A stretch of 64,000 nt of DNA from Deltaproteobacteria bacterium ADurb.Bin207 (lineage in GTDB: Bacteria; Myxococcota_A; Polyangia; Polyangiales; Polyangiaceae): positions 1 through 64,000 of the forward strand of contig MWCO01000023.1 of NCBI GenBank assembly GCA_002070115.1, read 5' to 3'. Below, one piece after another: positions 43,189 through 52,415 of the stretch (position 1 is its first letter; each line of letters opens with the position of its first letter). The notes below the pieces were generated by a model that saw only the letters and a list, made by a program, of their open reading frames with translations, did no database searches and was not told where the DNA came from. The position numbers and the translations under genes were made by a program.

Positions 43189-44877
43189 GTGTCCTTTCGC
43201 CGTCGAAACCTTACCCTGGTGGGAACCGGGCTTACACTACCCCACGTGGATGGTGAGGCGCAGCGTTACAACTTGGCTACTGCTCACCTGCATGCGGCAG
43301 TACATGCCGACCCTGCCTTGGGCGGCGTCGAAGTGCGACGGCTCGATTTGCCGTTTTCCTTGAATGCCCCTTGTTTCGACCAGGCGGTGGTCGATGAGGT
43401 GCTGTCGACGGAACCGGATTGGCTAGGTTTGTCTTGTTATTGCTGGGATTTGGCGCCGCTTCTCGCGCTTGCCGCACGCGTCAAAGCGTTGCATCCGCCA
43501 ATTCGTATCGTAGCTGGGGGTCCTTCGGCTACGTTTGAGGCTTCTTCGTTGCTGGTCAACCATGCGTGTCTTGACGCGGTCGTGCGGGGGGAAGGGGAAC
43601 TGACTCTTCGCCAGATGTTGCTGCGGGATGATTATCGCGGTGTTGCTGGAGTGACATGGCGGGACGAGCAAGGGCGGGTGGTCGAGGAATTGGATCGCGC
43701 TGCCGCGGATTTATCCGACTTGCCTTCCCCGCTCCTCGAGGGTGTGTTGACCCCACCGCGTCAGAACCTGATGTTCGAGTTTTCCCGAGGGTGCATATAT
43801 CGATGTACTTATTGTGCTTGGAAGGGGCAGGGGCCCGGGATGCGCTTCGTTTCCGACGAACGCGTAGGTCATGAGGTGGGCTGGGCGGTGGAGCATGATT
43901 ATGAGCATGCCTTCATCATCGATAGCGCCATCAATCATGACGACTCCCGGCTGGAAAGATTTTCCGCGCAGATCGCCCGTGCCGATCCTACGCGACATCT
44001 GGCGTTTTCGTATTTCGTGAACCATTCGCTGCTCTCGAAAGACCAAGCACGCGCCTTGGCACGTCTTCGACCCCATGAGATCACGGTGGGGCTCGAAACC
44101 GTCAACGTGCGAGCTGCCCGAGCGGCAGGCCGCAGGCCGGTGGACCGCGATGAATTCATTCGCGCGATGGATTTGCTGTCGGAGGTAGCGCCCGCGACCC
44201 TGTCGATCATGCTTGGCATGCCGGGCGACGATCTCGAGGGTTTTCGCAGTACGTTGGATTTCGTGGCGGAGGTGGCGGAGCGAAAAGGAAAACCAAGGGT
44301 TCGAATGGCGAGGGTGCATTGGATGCTCATTGCTCCAGGCTCGAAGATGTGGTCGTTGGCCGACCGCCACGGGCTTGTGATTGCGCAACCGGGTGTCCCC
44401 TATGTGCTTGGATCTTCGACGTTTTCTCGGGATCAGCTCATCGCCGCCTTGCATGCGATGCGTGAGCATCCGCGTTCGGATTTGTTCGTATGGGAAGATG
44501 CGGAACCTCTTGGCATGCTCGATCCTGCCTTGCCTTCCATGTTCGTGGCCGGTGGCGACCATATTGGCGGAAGAGTCGCCAGACAAATTTCACAGACCGA
44601 AGTCCTTCAGGCCATTCGTCCCCTCGAGCCGGGCCGATGGCTTCGTCATGAATGGAGGGTTGGCGCCTTCGAGCATCGGCACGGTTGGCCGGTCGTGGTG
44701 TTGGAAGGCCCTGGGAACAAACGTGTTATGCTGCAAATTCGGCCCAGAGATGCGGAGCCTCGTCCTTTGGCGAGAACACGGCGTTTCGACCTCGTCTGGT
44801 TGCCATCCGGTGGCGAGGGACCAGAGCAGCATCGATTGGTGAAAGCGCTGGTGGAGTTGATTCGCAGCAACGAATAG
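43189..44877 (+). CDS. B12-binding-type radical SAM protein
   Basis: 562 aa, GTG start at 43189. The N-terminal about 150 residues have the cobalamin-binding Rossmann pattern (ALGGVEVRRLDLP, EPDWLGLSCYCWDL, IVAGGPSATFEA, DAVVRGEGELTL), although the classical D-x-H-x-x-G histidine is absent. The radical SAM domain follows: SRGCIYRCTYCAWKG with the [4Fe-4S] ligands Cys202, Cys206 and Cys209, then GLETVNVRAARAAGR and MLGMPGDD. A C-terminal tail (about 480-562) reappears in the neighbouring gene. The family includes methyltransferases and other C-C-bond-forming enzymes acting on peptides or small molecules; the substrate here is unknown. It converges on 44891-47485 with 13 bases between the stops. 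Confidence 0.88.
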   Translation: MSFRRRNLTLVGTGLTLPHVDGEAQRYNLATAHLHAAVHADPALGGVEVRRLDLPFSLNAPCFDQAVVDEVLSTEPDWLGLSCYCWDLAPLLALAARVKALHPPIRIVAGGPSATFEASSLLVNHACLDAVVRGEGELTLRQMLLRDDYRGVAGVTWRDEQGRVVEELDRAAADLSDLPSPLLEGVLTPPRQNLMFEFSRGCIYRCTYCAWKGQGPGMRFVSDERVGHEVGWAVEHDYEHAFIIDSAINHDDSRLERFSAQIARADPTRHLAFSYFVNHSLLSKDQARALARLRPHEITVGLETVNVRAARAAGRRPVDRDEFIRAMDLLSEVAPATLSIMLGMPGDDLEGFRSTLDFVAEVAERKGKPRVRMARVHWMLIAPGSKMWSLADRHGLVIAQPGVPYVLGSSTFSRDQLIAALHAMREHPRSDLFVWEDAEPLGMLDPALPSMFVAGGDHIGGRVARQISQTEVLQAIRPLEPGRWLRHEWRVGAFEHRHGWPVVVLEGPGNKRVMLQIRPRDAEPRPLARTRRFDLVWLPSGGEGPEQHRLVKALVELIRSNE

Positions 44878-44890
44878 CCACGACGATCGT

Positions 44891-47485
44891 TCAGGCGATT
44901 TGCTTTCCGGACAAAAGACGCGTGATGACCCGGCGCAATCGATCGAGTTGTTCTTCGGGGGGTCGTTCGCCGCGCACTTCGAACGAGGCTTCGATCCGAT
45001 TGTCTTGGGTGGAAAGACGGATGTGGACGAGGGTATCGCGTTTCCAAAAAAACTCTAATCGCGCGTTCTGATCTTGGGTGTGCCATGGTCCCGGGGACCA
45101 TCCGGCAAGGGCATCGGAACGGCGCAAAGGAGCCAGTTTTCGCATGAGTTGATCTATGGATAACAGGTGTGATTTCGATAGGTTACGAATTTTTTGTCCC
45201 CATGCATGCGCGATACCTTCCGCTTCTGAGAGCCAGAGGGGGTCCACGGTAGCCGTCACGGTCAAGGTATGGGTGGGTAAGGCTCGAAGGGCTTTCAAAC
45301 AGGCGATGGATTGTGTGCCATCCAACCGATAGGAGTGTCGGATGCTTCCTTGCGGATCGGCTCGTCGAAGCGTATCGATCCACGTGCCAAGGCGGGAAGG
45401 ATCGGAGGGGAGGCTGTCATCGAGCCAGACGACGTGGGTGTGACGCTGTTCCAGGGCCCATCTCATATCGCGAAAAATCCGCTCGTCGCTCCAGGTTCGA
45501 GGGGGTGAAGGGCGACCGAGTTGCATGGCGATGGTGGAGCCGGGGCGCCGGATGAATCCCCATTGAAAGGGGGAAGGAATGTCGTCGAGGTCGGCTAGTG
45601 TTTGTGGTGAATCGCTTCTTACGAGGCCATGGGGCTGTCGCGTGACGAGGCCGGGAGCCGGTTGTCCACGAAGAAGAGCGCGCAATGCGATTTCGCTTTC
45701 ACCGAAGGTGGCCGCGTATGCGCTGGGGATGGCAGTCATCCAGGCTTCGGCCTGGGCAAGCGATGAGGCGCCTTCGAGAAGCAAGCGGGGTATCTTTTGC
45801 TGGGTCAGCAACGACTCCAACCACGGGGAGGGGGGGAGTCGGAGGCAGGAGGCAATGAGCCATTGGGGGTGGAGATTGTCGAATCGTTCGACGATATTTT
45901 CGGATTCGAGGGCTGTTTCGAATCGGTAGGCCTGGCGAATATCGTTGTGTTTTTCAAGAAAAGCGCGGAGTTGGGCACCTCGAAGATGGTAGGGGGTCAC
46001 ACCGAAGTCGCGGAAGGATTCATCCAATTCACCGACGAAAAGGACGGTGGGACGAGTATCGTGTTCGACCCGGAGGATGGGGATGGTGCGGTCTGGGGCA
46101 GGGGCATCTTGGGCGAGGTATTCTTTGTGGAAGTGTTCGACGCGGAGTTTGGGGTGTGCGAAGTGTCGTTCGATGGCCTGTCGTGCCATGGTGAGGAGCG
46201 CGTCGGGGCTGTGTTCGTGGCTTTGGAGCAGGTAGGGGGTTCCGCGGGGGGAGCATCGCAGGCCAAGTTCGTTGTGTCGCGCATGGAGTCCGGAACCGGG
46301 AAGTACCGCGAGCCAGAAAAGGCAAATCACATGGAGATAGCCTGGATGGTTGTCGTCGAATTCGCAAATCCACGACAGGGTTTGCTCGAGTCCTTCGGGC
46401 GAATCGCCTGGCAGTCCGAGGATGAACGAACAGGTGACGGGGCCGACTCGTTGGAGCCACGAGAGCTGTTCGGTGAACGTTTCGGGGGAAAACGGGGGTT
46501 TTCCCGCGAGCGCTCGGGCGGCGGGGGTCAGGCTTTCCGTGCCGATGATGACCTCGTCGGAAGGGATTTGGGCCAGCAGGTCGATCTGCTCCAAGGTGAG
46601 CCGTTCGGGTTTTAGAAAATAGGTAAACCGCAAGGTTTGGTGAGGGTCCGCCCGGTGGATGGCCCGGGTGAGTTCGCGCAATCGGCTGGTCTGGAAATTG
46701 ATGGCGGTGTCGGCGAACTTGATGCCGCGAATACCATGTTCCACGGCCCAGCGGAGTTGCTCTTCCACACGGTGGGCGGGCACGTAGCGCAACCGCCGGT
46801 TTGCCCCCATGCAAGAGCAGAAACGGCATTGAAACGGGCATCCCCGGCTGGTTTCCAGCAGCATCGACGTGGAAGGCGGGCGCAGGATTCCGAGTTGATA
46901 CGCCGAGGGCAAGGTGGACAAATCCACCGGTTCCCCATCGGGGTTTTCGTGCAATACGCCGTCAGAGGCTCGCCAGGTCAGACCTTGTACGGTGTGAAGG
47001 GATTGGTGGTTTCGTCGTGCTCGCAACAAGGCAATGAGCGTGTTTTCCCCTTCGCCTCGCGCCACGGCGGAAATGAATGGACGTTCTAGGAGCAGTTTTT
47101 TTGCGACAGGGCCCGCGGAAGGGCCCCCGGCAAACAGAAAAACGTCGTTTGCGCGTTGGTGAATCTCTTCGGCCACATCGACAAGAGCGTCGATGCTCCA
47201 ACAATAACAAGACAGACCCACGAGGTCCGGCTCGAGAGCGACGATGTGGTGAACGACATCCATGCCCAGCGTTTGCGTGCCCTGGGAGATGTCGAGATCG
47301 ATGCGATGAACGTCGAAATGATTTGTGAGATCGCTGGTGTTTCGAACGCTGGCTTCGAGAGAAGCGAGCGCGAGGTTGTAATTCTCGGAAGCGAAGTCCG
47401 AGAGCGATTCATAACCCGGCAGTTCGGTTTCCCGTTGAATGGAGGCTCCCAGGAGCACAAGGGTGAGTTTGGTGGGGGGGCTCAT
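44891..47485 (-). CDS. Tandem B12-radical SAM protein: intact N-terminal copy, degenerate C-terminal copy
   Basis: 864 aa. Residues 1-470 form a complete B12-binding radical SAM protein (EPDLVGLSCYCWSID; GGPSAGPVAKK; SRGCPFQCRFCSC with Cys216, Cys220 and Cys223; GTESLTPAARALAG; LGLPGDSPEG). Residues about 478-760 repeat the plan: a Rossmann half (TVLFVGELDESF ... LHPQWLIASC), FGESEIALRALLRG, DLDDIPSPFQWGFIRRPGSTIAMQLG, then RWALEQRHTHVVWLDDS ... TLRRADPQGSIRHSYRL, which parallels RWAVEHGIRGIKFADTA ... AIHRADPHQTLRFTYFL of the first half. No cluster cysteines remain in the second copy. The last 80 residues resemble the tail of the gene at 43189. The degenerate half may bind substrate or partner. 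Divergent from the repeat lipoprotein at 47716. Confidence 0.87.
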   Translation of the reverse strand: MSPPTKLTLVLLGASIQRETELPGYESLSDFASENYNLALASLEASVRNTSDLTNHFDVHRIDLDISQGTQTLGMDVVHHIVALEPDLVGLSCYCWSIDALVDVAEEIHQRANDVFLFAGGPSAGPVAKKLLLERPFISAVARGEGENTLIALLRARRNHQSLHTVQGLTWRASDGVLHENPDGEPVDLSTLPSAYQLGILRPPSTSMLLETSRGCPFQCRFCSCMGANRRLRYVPAHRVEEQLRWAVEHGIRGIKFADTAINFQTSRLRELTRAIHRADPHQTLRFTYFLKPERLTLEQIDLLAQIPSDEVIIGTESLTPAARALAGKPPFSPETFTEQLSWLQRVGPVTCSFILGLPGDSPEGLEQTLSWICEFDDNHPGYLHVICLFWLAVLPGSGLHARHNELGLRCSPRGTPYLLQSHEHSPDALLTMARQAIERHFAHPKLRVEHFHKEYLAQDAPAPDRTIPILRVEHDTRPTVLFVGELDESFRDFGVTPYHLRGAQLRAFLEKHNDIRQAYRFETALESENIVERFDNLHPQWLIASCLRLPPSPWLESLLTQQKIPRLLLEGASSLAQAEAWMTAIPSAYAATFGESEIALRALLRGQPAPGLVTRQPHGLVRSDSPQTLADLDDIPSPFQWGFIRRPGSTIAMQLGRPSPPRTWSDERIFRDMRWALEQRHTHVVWLDDSLPSDPSRLGTWIDTLRRADPQGSIRHSYRLDGTQSIACLKALRALPTHTLTVTATVDPLWLSEAEGIAHAWGQKIRNLSKSHLLSIDQLMRKLAPLRRSDALAGWSPGPWHTQDQNARLEFFWKRDTLVHIRLSTQDNRIEASFEVRGERPPEEQLDRLRRVITRLLSGKQIA

Positions 47486-47567
47486 CGGTGGCGGTTTGCG
47501 CGGGCGGCGGCTTCGGTATACAGGAGCATGGTTTTTTCGATGCTACCATGGTGGAGGGCAGAGGGAA

Positions 47568-47588
47568 TTGGCTCGGGGTTCGAGCCAA
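47568..47588. promoter_or_regulatory. 8-bp perfect inverted repeat in the divergent promoter region
   Basis: TTGGCTCG 47568-47575 and CGAGCCAA 47581-47588 flank a 5-nt loop, between the divergent radical SAM (start 47485) and repeat lipoprotein (start 47716) genes. No T-run follows, so an operator controlling both genes is as likely as an RNA hairpin. Confidence 0.4.
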
Positions 47589-47715
47589 CTTGTGTCAATG
47601 CTGCGCCATGACCATCCAAACCAATCGAAAGATTATCAAAAAGATATGTTAATACATGTAGTTAAAAATGGAACGGGGTTTGCAGTTCTCTCTATTGTGC
47701 CAATGGAGGAGTGTG

Positions 47716-48330
47716 ATGTCGAACGATAACCATCCGAACCTCGCGAAAGCCTATTTGGAGGAACTCTGTCAGCGTCTCGACCGCAAGGAAAAGCTGGTTC
47801 GACGTCGTGAATGGTGGAAGATGCCCTGGATCGCGTCCGCTGCGGTAGGGTTGGCCTTATCAGGCTGCGGGGGCACCGTGGAAGCGGAAGATTGTGGCCC
47901 CAATGGCGATGCCTGTGGAACTGAAAACGTCGACAAGGGCGACAAGGGTAAGGATACGGATGCGGCGCCTCCTGTGAAAGAAGTATGTGACAATCGGGTG
48001 GACGATGATGGGGATGGGGCGGTGGATTGTGATGATGATGATTGTCTCAAAGATCCGAGTTGTATGATTTCGGCGGAGTACGCGGCGCCTTTTGAGGTCG
48101 AGGTCTGTGACAATCAGGTGGATGATGATGGGGATGGGGCGGTGGATTGTGATGATGATGATTGCCTCACGGAGCCGATGTGTATGAATTCAGCGGAGTA
48201 TGCGGCGCCATTTGAAGTCGAGGTCTGTGACAATCAGGTGGATGATGATGGGGATGGGGCGGTGGATTGTGATGACGACGATTGTCTAGGTTCGCCTACC
48301 TGTGGTGCCGGGATGTATGCTGCCCCTTGA
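47716..48330 (+). CDS. Repeat lipoprotein with DxDxDG acidic loops and YAAP motifs
   Basis: 204 aa from the ATG at 47716, preceded by GGAGGA. An unusual 36-residue N-terminal extension (SNDNHPNLAKAYLEELCQRL, then KLVRRREWWK) precedes the hydrophobic segment and lipobox LALSGC. After a Gly/Asp/Lys linker come three near-identical 40-residue units: V-C-D-N-x-V-D-D-D-G-D-G-A-V-D-C-D-D-D-D-C-L plus, in the first two, xSAEYAAPFEVE; the protein ends in GMYAAP. The acidic loops look calcium-binding and the Cys pairs probably bridge. The long N-region could be a leader for modification or a signal-peptide extension. It is divergently arranged with the tandem radical SAM gene, which may act on it (inference). 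Confidence 0.8.
   Translation: MSNDNHPNLAKAYLEELCQRLDRKEKLVRRREWWKMPWIASAAVGLALSGCGGTVEAEDCGPNGDACGTENVDKGDKGKDTDAAPPVKEVCDNRVDDDGDGAVDCDDDDCLKDPSCMISAEYAAPFEVEVCDNQVDDDGDGAVDCDDDDCLTEPMCMNSAEYAAPFEVEVCDNQVDDDGDGAVDCDDDDCLGSPTCGAGMYAAP
47983..48293. repeat. Three tandem 120-bp repeats
   Basis: The block around TGTGACAATC starts at 47986, 48106 and 48226, exactly 120 bases apart, and units two and three are almost identical. Recent duplication inside the lipoprotein gene. Confidence 0.9.
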
Positions 48331-48505
48331 GAGTATCTTGGCGTAATCTCGAATGTTTTTCCTTGCTCCGTAGAGAGTGTGGCGCTCATGAGGGTATTGT
48401 TGTAATTTATTTCGGAACTGGGAATTGACGCCGGTTTCGTTCGTGGGTTTTCTCTGGGGTCGGCATGCTTTGCCCCCTGCGTATTTGGTTGGCTTGGAGG
48501 CACCG

Positions 48506-49897
48506 ATGATATCCAAAGCATATGTCTGGTTCGTGTCGTTTTTGAGCATCTTGTCGGTGTTGGGTTTTTGTGCGGTGGGATGCGGAGGCGACGATTCATC
48601 CGAGGATGGGGCGCGTAAGGATACGATGACGTTTCATACGGAGGCCTCACCGTTATCGGATTTCGCTTATGATACGGGCCTCGTTCCCCCTGCTTCTCCG
48701 GCTCAGGTTCAGTTGCAATTTTCGGTCGGTGGGGGGCTCAAACTCGACACGGTTGCCGCGTTGCGGGATGGTGATTTCGTGGGGCGCTCTGGCGGCTCGT
48801 TCGCCATTGATTTTCGCCTCTTATTCAAAGGACGGTTGAAGATCGACTCGCCGTTGAGCAAAATTGATGGGGATATTCCGGGATTGGACGCTATCGATTT
48901 CCCTATCGCCGCTTCGGTACCGGTGGATAGCCTGCTTTTGGCTGAGGGGGAGCAGGCTGAGGTTACGGCGAATGTTCCCGAGACGCGGCTGCCGGAAATC
49001 CCTCTCGGGTCCGTGCCTGGCTCGCTTGCCCTCACGGTCGAGAAAGAGAGCGTGGTCACATCGAAGGTGCATGGTACATGCATCGATACAACCGATGGAA
49101 AGGCACGCTATTTGGGTGTGGCAGAAACCTCGGGAACGCTGGTCCTCAAGGGGACTCTCATGCTCAAGCTTCCACCGCCTCTCGACAAAAGCATCGACCT
49201 TCCAACGATAACCATCCCGATCGCTCCTGTGGTTACGGTGACGGAAAGCGAGCCGGTAAGTGTCAAAGGTCTGGGCGATCGGAAGCAGGGAGCCTGTGCG
49301 GCTTCGAACGACGGTGGCAGTGACGCCGGGTTGCCCGAGGGCGGCGAACAAGACGTTGGATTGCCCGAGGGCGGTGGGACGGACGTGGTCAATGAGGATA
49401 CGGTTTTGCCGGATAGCGCGAAAGATACCGCTGTCGAGGCTGAACAGGATGTGGGCAATCCGACACAAACGCGAGTTCTCGTAGGAACGCTTGCTTCGTC
49501 TCTCCCTGCTTCCTATGGAGGTCAACCCTATTGTCATTACTCGATGATTCTGTCGGATATCCGTATCACGCTTACGCAGGATGACACGGGAGCCATCATC
49601 AGCGGCGATGTGTCGAATATGGCCAAGGAGAGCACGACGACTCCGGCGTGTGAGGGAACGACCATTGCTCCCAATCAGCATCTTTATATCGTCGATGGGC
49701 CAGCCACGAAAGCCAACGGAGGGAATCCCATCTTTATGGGAGTGGCGGGAAACCAGCCGTGGACAGAACTGACGATGATATTGACGAACAAGACAACGAG
49801 TCAGCCGAAAGCGTATGTTGTCTGGCGACGTGCCGATGCGTCCCATGTACTTCTGGCGTGGGAGATTCGGGAAACCATCGTTTTGCACGAGAAATGA
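48506..49897 (+). CDS. Lipoprotein of unknown function
   Basis: 463 aa from the ATG at 48506 (GGAGG 6 bases upstream). Lipobox FCAVGC, then a beta-strand-rich region (about 55-280; QVQLQFSVGGGLKLDTVAALRDG, SFAIDFRLLFKGRLKID, TSGTLVLKGTLMLKLPPPL), a Gly/Asp/Glu linker with LPEGGEQDVGLPEGGGTDV (about 290-345), and a C-terminal module (YCHYSMILSDIRITLTQDDTGAIISG ... KAYVVWRRADASHVLLAWEIRE). I recognise no family. It lies 175 bases after the repeat lipoprotein on the same strand and could be part of the same unit; the two-domain surface design resembles other lipoproteins here. Confidence 0.78.
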   Translation: MISKAYVWFVSFLSILSVLGFCAVGCGGDDSSEDGARKDTMTFHTEASPLSDFAYDTGLVPPASPAQVQLQFSVGGGLKLDTVAALRDGDFVGRSGGSFAIDFRLLFKGRLKIDSPLSKIDGDIPGLDAIDFPIAASVPVDSLLLAEGEQAEVTANVPETRLPEIPLGSVPGSLALTVEKESVVTSKVHGTCIDTTDGKARYLGVAETSGTLVLKGTLMLKLPPPLDKSIDLPTITIPIAPVVTVTESEPVSVKGLGDRKQGACAASNDGGSDAGLPEGGEQDVGLPEGGGTDVVNEDTVLPDSAKDTAVEAEQDVGNPTQTRVLVGTLASSLPASYGGQPYCHYSMILSDIRITLTQDDTGAIISGDVSNMAKESTTTPACEGTTIAPNQHLYIVDGPATKANGGNPIFMGVAGNQPWTELTMILTNKTTSQPKAYVVWRRADASHVLLAWEIRETIVLHEK

Positions 49898-50110
49898 GCT
49901 TCATGGACATGGGGCCGAAGGGTAGGTAGGCTCATGCGACAGCGGAGGTGGGATAGGCCAGTGCTGGGAAGAAGCGTTGTCGCCTCGTTTTCTTGATGAT
50001 TCAGGATGGAAGCGTTTTTGTTCGAAGCTCTGTGGTAGGGGGAGGGGTTGTTTCGAGCGCATGATCGGGGTCATGGCGTTATGGTTTCTTGCGGGTAGAG
50101 CGAAGAAGAG

Positions 50111-50473
50111 ATGGATCGTCTTGCCTTGATTCCCATTGTGATTTCCTGGATTTTGATGGCGGCGCATTTTTTGCGTTCGGGGCATTGGGTGTGGGTTGGG
50201 ATATGTTTGATCGCTCCTGCATTGCTTTTGTGGAAACGAAGGTGGGTGGCTCGTGGGATGCAGGTGGGGTTGTTGCTGGGTGCGATCGAATGGTTTCTTA
50301 CGATGCTGGAGATTGTTGGCGTGCGTAGGGAATTGGGCATGCCTGCTGGGAGAGTGGGGTTGATTCTTGGCTTTGTGACTGTGTTCACCCTTGGATCCGC
50401 GTTGTTGTTCGAGACCAAAGGATTGCGAAAACGGTATGGTCTCTGGCGGGACAAGGATGCGAAGACGGGGTGA
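50111..50473 (+). CDS. Small four-helix membrane protein
   Basis: 120 aa, ATG preceded by GAAGAAGAG. Four hydrophobic helices (LIPIVISWILMAAHFL, WVWVGICLIAPALLLW, MQVGLLLGAIEWFLTMLEIVGV, RVGLILGFVTVFTLGSALLF) and a basic C-terminus. No family recognised. It lies 120 bases upstream of argS on the same strand. Confidence 0.65.
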   Translation: MDRLALIPIVISWILMAAHFLRSGHWVWVGICLIAPALLLWKRRWVARGMQVGLLLGAIEWFLTMLEIVGVRRELGMPAGRVGLILGFVTVFTLGSALLFETKGLRKRYGLWRDKDAKTG

Positions 50474-50596
50474 TCCGATGGGATGAGAGTGGGGGAGGCT
50501 TCCGATCACGTCGAAGATTTGAACTTTTTAACTTCGTAGGCGTTGGTGCGCTTGTCTTACGCGACAAGGACTCGTCTCTGCGCTATCAGCGAGGCT

Positions 50597-52327
50597 ATGT
50601 GCGACCCGCAATCGATTTTGCATGATCGTGTTCGAGAGGCGTTGGTGGTGGCGTTTGGTGCGGAGATGGCCGACGCGGATCCGATGGTGCGTCCATCCGA
50701 TCGCGCGGATTTCCAAGCTAACGTGGCGCTGGGGTTGAGCAAACGGTTGAAGCGTCCTCCGCGGCAAATCGCCGAAGCGTTGGTAAGCAGTCTTCGAGTC
50801 GAAGACGTGTGCGAACGGGTGGAGGTGTCGGGGCCAGGATTCATCAATCTGACGTTGAAGAACTCATTTTTGGGTGAGTGTAGTTCGCAGCAGCTTCGAG
50901 ATCCCCGTTTGTTGGTATCGTTGTCATCGCAACCGGAGACGGTGGTCATTGATTATTCCGCGCCGAATGTGGCGAAAGAAATGCACGTGGGGCATTTGCG
51001 GAGCACGATACTGGGCGATGCGCTGGCTCGGATTCTGTCTTCCCTCGGCCATCATGTGATACGGCAAAACCACTTGGGAGATTGGGGAACACCTTTTGGT
51101 ATGCTCATCGAACACTTGGTTGATCTTGGGGAGCAAAGGGCATCCGAAGAATTGGGGGTTGGTGATCTCAACAAGTTCTATCGTGAAGCACGTGCGAAAT
51201 TCGAGCAGGATCCGTCGTTTGCCGACCGATCGCGTCTTCGGGTGGTGCAGCTTCAGGCGGGTGATGAGCCGACGCGGGTGCTTTGGCAGCGTTTGGTCCA
51301 CGAATCGAAGAGATACTTTGGTGAGATTTACGCGCAACTCGATGTCTCGCTGACGGATGAGGACGTATGTGGGGAGAGCTTTTACAACCCTATGTTGGCG
51401 GATGTGGCGGAGGAGCTGGAGCAGCGTGGATTGGCGACGGTGGATGACGGTGCATTATGCATCTTTGTTCCGGGATTTTCGTCGCGAGAGGGAAGTGCTT
51501 TGCCGCTCATTGTGCGCAAGACGGATGGTGGGTATGGGTACGCGGCGACGGATTTGGCGGCGGTTCGTCATCGTGTGAAAACGTTGGGGGCGACACGATT
51601 GTTGTATGTGGTGGGGGCGCCGCAGCGGCAGCACTTGTCGATGGTATTTTCTGCGGCAACGATGGCTGGATGGCTTTGTCCTCCCGCGCGTGCGGAGCAT
51701 GTGGAGTTTGGTTCCGTGCTTGGCGCGGATGGAAAAATGTTCAAGACGCGTGCGGGCGATACGATCAAGTTGAGCGATTTGATTCAAGAAGGGGTGGAAC
51801 GCGCGCTGGCGGAAGTGACATTGCGCTTTCCCGAGTTGGATGATGAGACACGTCGACGAGTGGCCCGGCAGGTGGGGGTGGGGGCGTTGAAGTACGCTGA
51901 TTTATCCAACGACCGGGTAAAAGACTACGTCTTCGATTTCGATAGAATGCTAAAATTTGAAGGAAATACAGGCGGTTACATTCAGTATGCCCATGCGCGA
52001 TGCCGTTCCATCTTGCGTCATGCGAGACTACGACCGGAACCTGGGCCCATCGAAATCGTTCACCCCGCGGAGCGTACGCTGGCTCTTGTATCGTTGCGAT
52101 TGGGCGCGGTGATTCATCAGGTGGCGGAGACGTTGCAGCCTCATACCTTGTGCAGTTATCTATTCGAGTTGGCGGGAGCGTTGAGTGGCTTTTGGCATGA
52201 TTGTCCAGTGTTGAAGGCGGATTCCGAGCTGGTCCGCGATTCCCGGCTTCGGCTGGTCGAGTTGACGTCGCGGATTCTCGACCATGGGTTGGGTTTGCTG
52301 GGGATCCAGGCACCCGAGCGGATGTGA
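50597..52327 (+). CDS. argS: Arginyl-tRNA synthetase
   Basis: 576 aa from the ATG at 50597; the frame is open to a TTG at 50543. It charges tRNA-Arg. The N-terminal Arg-tRNA synthetase domain (about 1-100) is followed by the class I catalytic core with HVGH (130-133, HIGH motif in APNVAKEMHVGHLRST), QNHLGDWGTPFG, and ADGKMFKTRAG (KMSKS-type loop), then the DALR anticodon-binding domain (LKFEGNTGGYIQYAHARCRSIL). Length is normal. GAGG lies close to the ATG. It is an essential gene. Confidence 0.95.
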   Translation: MCDPQSILHDRVREALVVAFGAEMADADPMVRPSDRADFQANVALGLSKRLKRPPRQIAEALVSSLRVEDVCERVEVSGPGFINLTLKNSFLGECSSQQLRDPRLLVSLSSQPETVVIDYSAPNVAKEMHVGHLRSTILGDALARILSSLGHHVIRQNHLGDWGTPFGMLIEHLVDLGEQRASEELGVGDLNKFYREARAKFEQDPSFADRSRLRVVQLQAGDEPTRVLWQRLVHESKRYFGEIYAQLDVSLTDEDVCGESFYNPMLADVAEELEQRGLATVDDGALCIFVPGFSSREGSALPLIVRKTDGGYGYAATDLAAVRHRVKTLGATRLLYVVGAPQRQHLSMVFSAATMAGWLCPPARAEHVEFGSVLGADGKMFKTRAGDTIKLSDLIQEGVERALAEVTLRFPELDDETRRRVARQVGVGALKYADLSNDRVKDYVFDFDRMLKFEGNTGGYIQYAHARCRSILRHARLRPEPGPIEIVHPAERTLALVSLRLGAVIHQVAETLQPHTLCSYLFELAGALSGFWHDCPVLKADSELVRDSRLRLVELTSRILDHGLGLLGIQAPERM

Positions 52328-52415
52328 AACGTTCGTCGGGGTCGTTGGTTTGTCGGGTTGTATTGGGTTGAAGCGATGATGGGTTGCTCCTTGGGCTTGC
52401 TCGTGCGACCACTCG

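Noticed and set aside
45797-46615. 272-aa plus-strand frame
   Set aside because: Antisense to the tandem radical SAM gene, whose motifs are clear on the other strand.
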